Shown here: in pieces, positions 1 through 7,339 of the stretch
Layout of the letters: each line of letters opens with the position of its first letter
Position numbering within the stretch: the first letter of the stretch is position 1
From: Thermoplasmatales archaeon
Lineage (GTDB): Archaea > Thermoplasmatota > E2 > DHVEG-1
Assembly: GCA_023128855.1 (NCBI GenBank)
Contig: JAGMDE010000018.1
Location: forward strand, 1 to 23,361
Length of the DNA: 23,361 bases
Direction of reading: 5' to 3'
Translations under genes and position numbers: made by a program
The notes under the pieces: generated by a model
What the model saw: the letters and a program-made list of their open reading frames with translations, nothing else
Databases searched by the model: none
What the model was told of the DNA's origin: nothing

Positions 1-614
1 GAAGGAACGTAAATCAGTGGTTCGTTTTTGACATCATAATGAGTGGCAAAAAGCTGAGCAAGAATCTCGTCTTTATGTTTGTTTATTGAACTAGGGTTAC
101 AAACTAAGTGTGCCAGTTCATGAGCAAGGGCATGTTTAATCCAACCGTCGAAGGTCCAAGGTCGCTTTGACCACAAATGCCAATGCTTTTGCTTGTATTG
201 CTCGTTTAGATGGCTTCCAAGTATTTCTATACAACCTTTTTTTGAGATTTCTACTTTAGCATTTGGGAATTTCTCTATCACGATACCTCTAATATGCAGA
301 CCATCATTTCCTATAACTTCCACATCATCTATTGTTATAAACCGATCTATGATTGTGATAGTTAGAAACATTCTTTCTAAACAAACATTCGCCAAACCTG
401 CAGTCCACTTATTTAATGAATAAAAATTTAGCATATCTTTAATGTGTTTTTTCATGTCAAAATCAATAGCACCGATTATTTCAACTTCGATTTCCGTTGT
501 GCCTTTATAAATTGGATCAATTACTGTAATCGGTATCTCCCAAGGATAGACTTTCTCATATCGAATATTTGCAGAACCAGGTTCATAAACATCTACATCT
601 AAATCAAATTTCAC
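1..614 (-). CDS. HExxH zinc metalloprotease-like protein (3' end cut by window edge)
   Basis: About 204 residues are visible and the C-terminus lies off the left edge. The key motif is HALAHELAHL near residues 161-170, an HExxH zinc site. It is followed by KDEILAQLFATHY, which could supply the downstream acidic ligand as in gluzincin-type or ImmA-like peptidases. The preceding ~155 residues are a mixed alpha/beta region I do not recognise. No signal peptide or membrane segment is seen. I chose the GTG at 614-612 because its GTGA overlaps the stop of the upstream 2-TM gene and a GGGG ribosome-binding site lies just before it, so the pair is probably translationally coupled. A role in peptide or protein cleavage is inferred from the motif alone; the substrate is unknown. 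Confidence 0.72.
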   Translation of the reverse strand, partial: MKFDLDVDVYEPGSANIRYEKVYPWEIPITVIDPIYKGTTEIEVEIIGAIDFDMKKHIKDMLNFYSLNKWTAGLANVCLERMFLTITIIDRFITIDDVEVIGNDGLHIRGIVIEKFPNAKVEISKKGCIEILGSHLNEQYKQKHWHLWSKRPWTFDGWIKHALAHELAHLVCNPSSINKHKDEILAQLFATHYDVKNEPLIYVP

Positions 615-880
615 ATTATTTTTCCCCTATTGTATTCCTTTACAAGTAGATACAAAACAAATGAAATTGGAATACCAAGTGCTAACCTAATAACAAAGCC
701 AACTATTATGTCCATAATTTCAATATGTGTAATATCGAAAAGATTCTGGTAAATATATTCTTTTAGAAATAGAAATTCGATCGTTGAAATAATTCCAATG
801 ACTGTAACTACGATAAAAAGTATTGGAGTATATTTTATCAATTTTGAATTGTCCTTGGAAGTATGATTTTTTCGATTCAT
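611..880 (-). CDS. Small two-TM membrane protein
   Basis: This 89-residue protein has a basic N-terminus and two clear hydrophobic segments, roughly residues 17-40 (LIKYTPILFIVVTVIGIIST) and 56-82 (IMDIIVGFVIRLALGIPISF), joined by a short loop containing aromatic and acidic residues. It ends in a short basic tail. Its stop overlaps the GTG start of the HExxH metalloprotease gene, so the two are very probably one operon and could act together at the membrane. I recognise no family. A short KAP-like ORF lies about 50 nt upstream on the same strand and may have been the original first gene of this operon. Confidence 0.65.
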   Translation of the reverse strand: MNRKNHTSKDNSKLIKYTPILFIVVTVIGIISTIEFLFLKEYIYQNLFDITHIEIMDIIVGFVIRLALGIPISFVLYLLVKEYNRGKIM

Positions 881-931
881 CTATAAGATATAACTACCAA
901 TATCTTAAAAAGTTTAATAGAAAAGGACGTG

Positions 932-1030
932 CTAGAAGTAGTAAATGGAATCACTAAGGGATTTAGCGAAAGGATATCTACCTAAAGTATCATCTTTGTA
1001 AGATTCTATAGGTTGATCTGCCCTGAACAT
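932..1030 (-). pseudogene. Truncated N-terminus of a KAP-type P-loop NTPase
   Basis: The minus strand here encodes 32 residues, beginning MFRADQPIESYKDDTLGRYP and continuing FAKSLSDSIYYF, then a TAG stop. The pattern D-x-PI...D-x-LGR-x-x-FA-x-x-L is what I know as the start of KAP-family P-loop NTPases, just ahead of their Walker A loop. No Walker A or later sequence follows. A TATA-like box (1063-1077) and a GGGGAG ribosome-binding site about 10 nt before the ATG remain in place. This suggests that a deletion removed the body of the gene and left its promoter and first codons. KAP assignment rests on a short stretch, so it is moderate; a genuine small protein is the alternative. Confidence 0.5.
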
Positions 1031-1062
1031 TTCATATACTCCCCAAACAACAATGTTGTAAC

Positions 1063-1077
1063 ATTTATATCTTTAAA
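1063..1077 (-). promoter_or_regulatory. TATA-like box for the minus-strand KAP stump/metalloprotease unit
   Basis: On the minus strand the stretch reads TTTAAAGATATAAAT and lies 33-47 nt before the ATG at 1030. That spacing suits archaeal TBP/TFB-directed initiation near 1040. It could drive the stump and both downstream genes. Judged by position and composition only. Confidence 0.35.
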
Positions 1078-1120
1078 AGAATACCCTCAATTTTTTCCGT
1101 TCTGGATCCATTTAAGTTAG

Positions 1121-1129
1121 TTTTATAAG
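1121..1129 (+). promoter_or_regulatory. TATA-like box for the small membrane-protein operon
   Basis: TTTTATAAG lies about 25-33 nt before the ATG at 1154. No ribosome-binding site is seen in front of that ATG, so the transcript is probably leaderless, as is common in archaea. Confidence 0.4.
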
Positions 1130-1153
1130 TTTTAAAAACATTCAATCTGTTAG

Positions 1154-1381
1154 ATGTCAAATGGGAACACAGATTGGGGTGAGGAATTAGGTAAACTTGC
1201 GATCATAAGCGGTGCAGCAATATTGGGTGGTCTTCTACTTAAGGCGCTTTTTGACCGATCAACTAACATCTACAGATGTCCGACTTGTAACCTTGTAGTA
1301 AGAAAAGGTGTTTATCGTTGCCCCAGATGTAGGACATTCTTGGATTGGAGCACAATTGATTGGGGGAAAAAACCTTGGTGA
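1154..1381 (+). CDS. Membrane-anchored zinc-ribbon protein
   Basis: This 75-residue protein has one membrane segment at about residues 13-33 (LGKLAIISGAAILGGLLLKA). A rubredoxin-like zinc ribbon follows, with knuckles CPTC and CPRC about 15 residues apart (residues 42-59). The layout resembles small archaeal and bacterial membrane zinc-ribbon proteins that keep a treble-clef or ribbon domain near the cytoplasmic face. Its TGA stop overlaps the preferred GTG start of the next gene, so it leads a run of small membrane-protein genes. Function is unknown; a structural or partner-binding role is inferred. Confidence 0.65.
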   Translation: MSNGNTDWGEELGKLAIISGAAILGGLLLKALFDRSTNIYRCPTCNLVVRKGVYRCPRCRTFLDWSTIDWGKKPW

Positions 1382-1599
1382 ACAGGAAAGCAATAAAACC
1401 AAAAGTCCATAAAGTCCCCTTGATATATTCTATTGTATTATTTGCTACAACAATTTCTTTATTATTATGCATTGGCCTATGTGTAGTTCATTCACTTGGA
1501 GCATATAATGTTAAGGATGTTGGATTTTTTCAAGATTTTGCAGTTGGAGCATTTACATTTATAGGTGGCTTTCTCATGGGAGGTAATTTAAGTAAATAA
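1378..1599 (+). CDS. Small two-TM membrane protein
   Basis: From GTG 1378 the product is 73 residues with two hydrophobic segments: VPLIYSIVLFATTISLLLCI and, later, FFQDFAVGAFTFIGGFLMGG. I chose GTG 1378 because it overlaps the upstream TGA stop (GTGA) and a GGGGG ribosome-binding site lies about 11 nt before it. A TTG at 1360 in the same frame would add six residues. No family is recognised. The neighbours are membrane proteins in the same direction, so a shared operon is likely. Confidence 0.55.
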   Translation: MNRKAIKPKVHKVPLIYSIVLFATTISLLLCIGLCVVHSLGAYNVKDVGFFQDFAVGAFTFIGGFLMGGNLSK

Positions 1600-1633
1600 A
1601 AATGACCTTAATAATATAGAGTTATGGTATAAA

Positions 1634-2098
1634 ATGAAAAAAGTCTCATTTAATAAATGGAATATTATACAAAAAACCCTTCAACCATTATTCGGTGCTG
1701 TATCTGTCTTATGGCTATTTGGAATCATGATTCAATTCATTCACTCAACTATCTCTCAAAATTATGATATGTTTAAAGAATATGGCCAGATTGCATTAAC
1801 TGTATTTGGATTTACATTAATTGGAGGTATTTTTGAAAATAGAAAAAAACGTCCAGAGATCGTAAAAAAACTCTTCGATTCAAGCCTTTCTTTCTTAATA
1901 ACTGCAATTGCTTTCTTCTTCATGTATTCTTTATCATCTGTTTTTACAAAAGAAATGAGCCCCATGGGCAATATTCAAGAGACTTTGATTGTTGTATCTT
2001 TCTCTATCGCTATGATTATTGGTTATTATGGAATAATATCGGGACTATTGAATTTGTATAGAATATTAATCGATTATAGAATTTCTCTTACGAAGTAA
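1634..2098 (+). CDS. Four-TM membrane protein, unknown function
   Basis: The 154-residue product has four predicted membrane segments: about residues 15-36 (LQPLFGAVSVLWLFGIMIQF), 50-68 (IALTVFGFTLIGGIF), 82-103 (SLSFLITAIAFFFMYSLSSV) and 115-145 (TLIVVSFSIAMIIGYYGIIS). A basic loop with RKKR follows the second segment. I do not recognise a family and see no catalytic motif. It lies 34 nt after the preceding small membrane gene and 21 nt before the next one, consistent with one transcription unit. Confidence 0.6.
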   Translation: MKKVSFNKWNIIQKTLQPLFGAVSVLWLFGIMIQFIHSTISQNYDMFKEYGQIALTVFGFTLIGGIFENRKKRPEIVKKLFDSSLSFLITAIAFFFMYSLSSVFTKEMSPMGNIQETLIVVSFSIAMIIGYYGIISGLLNLYRILIDYRISLTK

Positions 2099-2119
2099 AT
2101 TATCTGAAGGTTAAAAATC

Positions 2120-3199
2120 ATGAATACAAAAAAAACTATCATCATAATCATCGCCATTTCCTGTCTTTTATCTGGAGCGTATTTTACAATAACTGGTGTA
2201 AAAACATTGACAGATAAAGAACGTACCCGATATTTCTCTTTAGATTTAATAAATGATGTTGATATTCATATTAAAATTAAAGCACATACGAACGATTATT
2301 TATTTTCAGAAATAGAACCGATAACAACAACAGTATATATTGAACCCGAGAGCGAGTTAGAAGTTCCAATAGATTTTGAAATCTTTATAAATATTGGTTA
2401 TGGCGATACTGAAAGGATACTATATACGTTTAGGCTACTTCAAGTACATGAAAAAAAAGTTCATATTGTCGAGAAAACATTAGATATTACTATCGATGAG
2501 TCAAAAGATTATTGGATGTGGTATTCAGTTAAATTCAACCATCCGCCTTCTGCAAATGATCCAAATTATATATCTAGTTTCGATGAAAAAATTAAAATTC
2601 ATACCGAAAGTACAGCTCTTCAAACAAGGTTGAGTTATGAGCAACGTGCATTAACCTATGGTATTCTGTCATTGGGATTATATACATTAACAGCAATGTT
2701 AGTATCATTATATTATAATAAGAATATTGAAGATATAAAGAAAAAAAATACGAGGGAAAAAATGAAAATAAATTTTTTTTTAATCAAAAACAAAACATCT
2801 CTTTCATTCTTAGCAATTGCCCTACTTGTATTTGTCATTTTTACATTTTCTTCAGGATTAATCGGACAAACAGGACGATTATTTATTTTCCTTATGTATC
2901 CAATTTTTCTATCAGCTGGAATCACAATATTAGGAATTAATTTTGTTAGAGAATTAGTAAAGATAAAAAGATTCGAATATCTCAAAATAAAATTCTTGAA
3001 GAAAAAACCGAAAATTTTTGAATTTCTATTTTTTATATTTTTATTCGGTGGGACATCTTGTGTTTCTTTCTCTACGGTATATTTCGGTAAGTCAGAAAAT
3101 ATTGGAGATTTCCTATATCAAATGTGGTGGATTGGGATATTTTATGGGCTGTCTCTAGCAACAGGGTGGCTCCACTATATTGAAAAACTGGATGAATAA
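2120..3199 (+). CDS. Membrane protein with extracytoplasmic domain and five C-terminal TM helices
   Basis: The 359-residue product starts with a hydrophobic segment at residues 5-27, either an anchor or a signal. About 145 polar residues rich in beta-type alternation follow (34-175), likely an exported domain. Five more membrane segments come after that, near 178-199, 226-249, 252-276, 299-323 and 332-355. A very basic cytoplasmic loop (DIKKKNTREKMK) lies after the second segment. No family or active site is recognised. It is the last gene of the plus-strand membrane run and faces a convergent small gene across a stem-loop. Confidence 0.6.
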   Translation: MNTKKTIIIIIAISCLLSGAYFTITGVKTLTDKERTRYFSLDLINDVDIHIKIKAHTNDYLFSEIEPITTTVYIEPESELEVPIDFEIFINIGYGDTERILYTFRLLQVHEKKVHIVEKTLDITIDESKDYWMWYSVKFNHPPSANDPNYISSFDEKIKIHTESTALQTRLSYEQRALTYGILSLGLYTLTAMLVSLYYNKNIEDIKKKNTREKMKINFFLIKNKTSLSFLAIALLVFVIFTFSSGLIGQTGRLFIFLMYPIFLSAGITILGINFVRELVKIKRFEYLKIKFLKKKPKIFEFLFFIFLFGGTSCVSFSTVYFGKSENIGDFLYQMWWIGIFYGLSLATGWLHYIEKLDE

Positions 3200-3247
3200 T
3201 ATAATTTCATAATTTTTAATACTTTTAATGACCCATTGCAGGAGTAC

Positions 3248-3267
3248 ATAAGGAGCGAGCTCCTTAT
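3248..3267. terminator. Stem-loop between convergent genes
   Basis: ATAAGGAG and CTCCTTAT form a perfect 8-bp stem around a CGAG loop, followed by an AT-rich stretch. It lies between the stop of the plus-strand membrane gene (3199) and the end of the minus-strand small gene (3273). A bidirectional transcription end or RNA-stabilising hairpin is the simplest reading. Archaea often terminate on T-runs without a stem, so a termination role is not proven. Confidence 0.5.
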
Positions 3268-3272
3268 ATTAT

Positions 3273-3500
3273 TCAATTTACTTTTCTAATTATTTCATTT
3301 AATTTCTTACTTCTATAATTTGTAATTATTTCAAGAGAATTCATAAGATGATTGTTCCATTTATTTGTCTCCTTGTACAAATGTAAAAAAATCACTCTGT
3401 AACCATTATTGTTAAATATTTTTCTCCTATATTCATAATCAAAATCCTTATACATGAATCTCTTATTATTAAATGAGAGATCAACATTATATAAACTCAA
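3273..3500 (-). CDS. Small basic protein with TTG start, unknown function
   Basis: The product is 75 residues, rich in Asn, Lys, Arg, Tyr and Phe, with no membrane segment. I keep it as a real gene mainly because the TTG start at 3500 is preceded by GGAGATGAT at 6-nt spacing. That matches the archaeal anti-Shine-Dalgarno consensus GGAGGTGAT except at one base, and is among the strongest such sites in the window. The aromatic and charged residue pattern also looks protein-like. No family is recognised. It is convergent with the upstream membrane operon and divergent from the AlbA-type regulator. Confidence 0.5.
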   Translation of the reverse strand: MSLYNVDLSFNNKRFMYKDFDYEYRRKIFNNNGYRVIFLHLYKETNKWNNHLMNSLEIITNYRSKKLNEIIRKVN

Positions 3501-3562
3501 TGTTTATCATCTCCATCTGTAAACTGAATTATTACAATAAAAAAACTTGGGAGAATTATTAA

Positions 3563-4912
3563 ATGAAACCTTCTAAACTTGAAGATGAAAACTTGGATTA
3601 CAAGGAAAAAATCGATCAATCATTTGGAAAAACAGTATGTGCCTATGCAAATACCAATAGTGGAAAAATAATAGTTGGAATTTCCAAAACAGGTAAAATA
3701 GTAGGTACAACTCAGAAAGACGAAGAGAAAGCAACAAACATCATGGAGACCTGTAAACCTCCTATAAAGTTTAGAATGAAATGGGAAAAAAGAAAAAATA
3801 ATGATATTTTGATAATAGATGTTCCTAGGTCAGATAGAATTCATACATGGAAAGGTATTGCATATAAAAGATCAGGTTCTTCTTCAATTCCGATGGATGC
3901 TCAAGACATCATCGACCTAAGTAAAAAACGAGGGGATATAAGATTTGATGAAGAAATTTGCAAAGAAGCAACAATAAATGACATTGACGAAGAAAAAGTA
4001 AGACAGTTCCTACGGAAAGCAAAAACTGAGAGAAACTATGATGTGGATCCTGAAACACCTGTAACAGAGGTTCTAGATAGACTAGATTTAATTAAAAATG
4101 GTAGAATTATCAATGCAGGGGTTCTTTTATTTGCAAAAAAACCTGAAAGATTTTTTCCTCAGGCTAAATTAAAAGCAGCTCGCTTTAAAGGAACAAACAG
4201 CCTGGATTTTATAGATATGAAGGTGTTCAAAGGAACCATCCCTGAGCTAAGAGAAAAAGCAATGAATTTCATCTTAGAACATATACGGCATAGTGTATTC
4301 TTTGATGAAAACAGGAGATATGATAAATGGGAGTACCCTCTAAGAGCAGTTGAAGAGGTTTTAAACAATGCTCTTGCACACCGTGATTATTTTTCGACAG
4401 GAGATATCCAGATTTCCATATATGATGACCGTATTGAAATCTGGAATCCTGGGGAACTCCCAGAACCCTTAAAACCTAAGGATTTGAAAGGAGAGCATAA
4501 GTCCATACCAAGAAATCAACTTCTTGCAGATACCTTGTTTTTAATAAGATTCATTGAAGAATGGGGCCGGGGAACTAATAGAATTGTTGACGAGATGCAA
4601 GAGAACAAATTACCAGATCCCACATTCAAAGAATTGTCTGGAGGATTTGAAGTCATATTAATGGGCCCCGGGAGATCTTTTGAAGAAGCAATTATAAAGG
4701 AAAAATTACATGTTTTAGACATAAATGAAAGACAAAAGAAAGCAATAAAATATGTCAATGAAAAATTGAGTATAACAAGAAGAGAATATATGAAGATTAA
4801 CAATGTTTCTCATACAACCGCCCAAAAAGAATTGAAGGAACTTGTCATAAAGAAGGTATTTAGAACAAGAGGTACTGGAAAATACATCTATTACGAGTTG
4901 ACGCAAGGTTGA
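3563..4912 (+). CDS. AlbA_2/Schlafen-type ATP-binding regulator
   Basis: The 449-residue protein matches the family annotated as ATP-binding protein or putative DNA-binding domain (AlbA_2 plus HATPase_c_4). The AlbA-like domain covers about residues 8-115, with AYANTNSGKIIVGISKTGKI. A GHKL-type ATPase part follows: N-box region EEVLNNALAHRDYF (264-277), D-x-IEIWNPGELP (289-300) and EEWGRGTNRIVDEM (332-345). A winged helix closes the protein (about 385-449, REYMKINNVSHTTAQKELKEL). Members are thought to act as transcription regulators or in stress and defence settings; the role here is unknown. The stop falls inside an 11-bp triple repeat. GGGAG lies before the ATG. Confidence 0.85.
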   Translation: MKPSKLEDENLDYKEKIDQSFGKTVCAYANTNSGKIIVGISKTGKIVGTTQKDEEKATNIMETCKPPIKFRMKWEKRKNNDILIIDVPRSDRIHTWKGIAYKRSGSSSIPMDAQDIIDLSKKRGDIRFDEEICKEATINDIDEEKVRQFLRKAKTERNYDVDPETPVTEVLDRLDLIKNGRIINAGVLLFAKKPERFFPQAKLKAARFKGTNSLDFIDMKVFKGTIPELREKAMNFILEHIRHSVFFDENRRYDKWEYPLRAVEEVLNNALAHRDYFSTGDIQISIYDDRIEIWNPGELPEPLKPKDLKGEHKSIPRNQLLADTLFLIRFIEEWGRGTNRIVDEMQENKLPDPTFKELSGGFEVILMGPGRSFEEAIIKEKLHVLDINERQKKAIKYVNEKLSITRREYMKINNVSHTTAQKELKELVIKKVFRTRGTGKYIYYELTQG

Positions 4913-4929
4913 CGCAAGGTTGACGCAAG
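4897..4929 (+). repeat. Tandem 11-bp repeat, three perfect copies
   Basis: GTTGACGCAAG occurs three times head to tail (4897, 4908, 4919). The AlbA-type gene reads into copy 1 and stops at the TGA (4910-4912) in copy 2. Because 11 is not a multiple of three, each copy is read in a new frame. Whichever frame enters, a TGA is met within the three copies. Confidence 0.9.
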
Positions 4930-4946
4930 AATAGCGGTTAACGAAA

Positions 4947-5090
4947 CGAGATTTATCAGATGAAATACTATCTAAAATCAAAGGATTTTATTTCCGAAGA
5001 TGAAAATGCAGTGAAAAACTATTAGATGAATCTAAAGGGTTTTTAGATGGAAAAACGAGTTATTTAGAAATAAAGAAGGGAGTAAAGGAA
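4947..5090 (+). pseudogene. Degenerate coding remnant (two apparent frameshifts)
   Basis: The gap between the AlbA-type gene and the SWIM gene translates as protein-like pieces in three successive frames: RDLSDEILSKIKGF, then FISEDENAVK, then LLDESKGFLDGKTSYLEIKK up to the next gene. Together they read like one amphipathic helical protein broken by two frameshifts near 4987 and 5020. There is no full ORF and no family is recognised. It may be the decayed tail of a lost gene; chance open sequence is possible. Confidence 0.3.
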
Positions 5091-5094
5091 ATTA

Positions 5095-6672
5095 ATGACT
5101 GCGAAAAACATCCAGGATATAAAAATCGAAGACATCCATGATCTTTTTGATAGTATAATCTTTTTACGAGGTGAAGAATATTTCGAAGAAGGTCTGGTTA
5201 CATCAATTGAGCCGGTTGACTCCTGCACAATAACAGGTACTGTTAGAGGAAATCAAAACTACAATGTTTCTATTTCGGTTGATGCCGATGGTGACATCCT
5301 ATGTGATTGTTCCTGTCCATGTGATTTCAATTGTAAACATGCTGCAGCTCTACTGTTGAAATGGTTGTCAATTAAGAATAAGTTCATAAAAAAGTTAAAA
5401 CAGGTAAAACCCTTAAAAAAAGAAACACTTACTCAAATTCTTACAAAAAAAAGTAAAGAAGAACTAATTGAACTTGTAGAAACTTTTGTCGATAAGCATC
5501 CGGAATTAAAATCATATGTGGCTATCGAGCGAAAAGAACTTACATCAAAGATAAAAGCATTGTTTTCAGGTTTTTGGGATTGGCATGAAATAAGATCTCT
5601 CATTTCTCAGCTAGAAACGATACTGGAAGGCATAAGAAAAAACAAAAACCAGTGGGATAAAAAGCTGCTTGAGGAGATAAAGGTTTGTTCCACAATCATA
5701 ATGAATAATTTCGACAATATCTATGATGAGGGAGACCTGGGCATATTTCTTGAAGATTGGTTTCTTACATATGGAGAGATCTTTACACATCTTAAACCAA
5801 CTGTTAAACAAAAAAAGGAATTCATACAAACAATTATTGACTGGGTCGATGAAGATGATTATGGATACGATGGGAGTTATAATCAGGCGTTACTTGGAAT
5901 GTGTACCACCGAGAAAGACATTCAATTGATTAAAGAATTTACTCAAACATTAAAGTTGGAGTATTATGATGATTATTATGATACATTCTTGCTTCAACTT
6001 TATGACAAAATCGGGATGAACAAGAAATACATAGAAATCGCCAGGGAACTTGGTTTGACTACTGATCTTATTGATAAGTTGATCTCATTGAACAGATATG
6101 ATGAAGCGTTAAAGGAATGTGAAGAAAAATGTAAAAAAGAGTTTTCACTAACAATTGAAAATAAACGTATATCTATCCTTAAAAAATTAGGGAGAAAAAA
6201 CGAGGTTCAAAAAAGCCTACTGTATCTTCTGGAAAAAACAGGAAATCTCAGCTATTTCATCAAATTAAAACAAGAGTCATCCAAAAACGAATGGAAAAAA
6301 TATCTTAAGGACATTATTTTTGATGCAGAAAACAAGAAACGACATACTTTGCTCTCTAGAATCTATTACGATGAACATGACTATAAAAAATCCTATGAAT
6401 ACGTGCAAAGTATGACAGATATCAACTATTTAGAACTCCTGGCAAAAAAACTCCGCACCAACCATCCTGAGTTAGCATGCAATATATTTAAAAAACTCTG
6501 CTACGAGTGGATTGATGCTGGTTCTGGATGGCCGTATAAAAAAGCAGGAAAAATGCTAGAAGCTATTAAAAAAATCGATAAGAAAGAAGATTTTTTTGAA
6601 AAAACAAAAAAGGAGATAATCCTAAAACATAAGAAAAAATGGTCGCTTATGGATGTGATAGAAAACATATAG
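5095..6672 (+). CDS. SWIM zinc-finger protein
   Basis: The 525-residue protein has a SWIM zinc-binding motif, C70-x-C72-x7-C80-x-H82, within ILCDCSCPCDFNCKHAAALL. Two extra cysteines lie between the ligands. The remaining ~430 residues are Lys/Glu-rich and mostly helical, with TPR-like pieces such as ISLNRYDEALKECEEK and DYKKSYEYVQSM. SWIM domains bind DNA or proteins, and in prokaryotes such stand-alone proteins have no settled function. No membrane segment or nuclease motif is seen. The gene starts after GGGAG/AAGGA sites and is followed 16 nt later by the cysteine-cluster gene, so it leads a four-gene unit. Confidence 0.8.
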   Translation: MTAKNIQDIKIEDIHDLFDSIIFLRGEEYFEEGLVTSIEPVDSCTITGTVRGNQNYNVSISVDADGDILCDCSCPCDFNCKHAAALLLKWLSIKNKFIKKLKQVKPLKKETLTQILTKKSKEELIELVETFVDKHPELKSYVAIERKELTSKIKALFSGFWDWHEIRSLISQLETILEGIRKNKNQWDKKLLEEIKVCSTIIMNNFDNIYDEGDLGIFLEDWFLTYGEIFTHLKPTVKQKKEFIQTIIDWVDEDDYGYDGSYNQALLGMCTTEKDIQLIKEFTQTLKLEYYDDYYDTFLLQLYDKIGMNKKYIEIARELGLTTDLIDKLISLNRYDEALKECEEKCKKEFSLTIENKRISILKKLGRKNEVQKSLLYLLEKTGNLSYFIKLKQESSKNEWKKYLKDIIFDAENKKRHTLLSRIYYDEHDYKKSYEYVQSMTDINYLELLAKKLRTNHPELACNIFKKLCYEWIDAGSGWPYKKAGKMLEAIKKIDKKEDFFEKTKKEIILKHKKKWSLMDVIENI

Positions 6673-6688
6673 TCACTATGGGGAATGA

Positions 6689-7321
6689 ATGATGAAAAAA
6701 GAAAGATTCACATGTAAAAAATGTGGAAAAACAATAGGTGGGCATAACCAATACTTGCATGATGGAATGTGTGATGAGTGTTTCTTTGACACATATTTCC
6801 CTGAAGACGCTCAGATATATGAAAAAGATGCAGGAAAACTTCTACATATCTGCAGGAAATCTGAAAAAAAGAATATGCGGTTCAAAAATTTCTTAAAATC
6901 GGGTGATCTTGATCAAAAAAGATTCGATATCATTGTAAAAGAGATAACAGAAAAAATAGACTGTACCGCCTGTGGGAATTGCTGCAAGATATTAAAAACA
7001 GGCGTAAGCACAGATGATATAAATAGGATAGCAAAACATCTGCACATGCCAGTTGATGATTTTATCAAGAAATATGTAACAAAAAATTCTGAGGATTTAG
7101 TTGAGTTCAAACATGTACCCTGCAGCTTTTTACAGGAAGATAATACCTGTCAAATCTACGAGGTACGACCCCAGGAATGCCGAGACTATCCGTATCTTGA
7201 CAAAGATGTTACAACGAGGTGTATCCAGTTTTTTGGCAATGCAGAAATATGCCCAATCGTATTTAACGTACTTGAGAATGCAAAAAAAGAGTTTTTAGAA
7301 GATATATATGTAAATTTGTGA
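6689..7321 (+). CDS. YkgJ-type cysteine-cluster protein with N-terminal zinc ribbon
   Basis: The 210-residue protein has two parts. Residues 9-31 form a zinc-binding knuckle pair (CKKC near 9-12 and CDEC near 28-31). Residues 92-189 carry the YkgJ/CxxCxxCC-type cluster: CTACGNCC (92-99), C145, C154, C164 within RPQECRDYP, and C178/C188 near the end. Proteins of this family coordinate zinc or an iron-sulfur centre; their substrates are largely unknown. The gene is 16 nt after the SWIM gene and 18 nt before the next one. Either ATG of the ATGATG pair at 6689 or 6692 could be used. A metal-binding partner of the SWIM protein is inferred from linkage. Confidence 0.8.
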   Translation: MMKKERFTCKKCGKTIGGHNQYLHDGMCDECFFDTYFPEDAQIYEKDAGKLLHICRKSEKKNMRFKNFLKSGDLDQKRFDIIVKEITEKIDCTACGNCCKILKTGVSTDDINRIAKHLHMPVDDFIKKYVTKNSEDLVEFKHVPCSFLQEDNTCQIYEVRPQECRDYPYLDKDVTTRCIQFFGNAEICPIVFNVLENAKKEFLEDIYVNL

Positions 7322-7339
7322 CAGCCTAGGGGAAAATTT

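Noticed and set aside
193..423. Plus-strand ORF of 76 codons
   Set aside because: It is antisense to the HExxH metalloprotease, whose motif and coding sense are clear on the minus strand.
1263..1472. Minus-strand ORF of 69 codons
   Set aside because: Antisense to the zinc-ribbon and 2-TM genes; no ribosome-binding site and no protein-like pattern.
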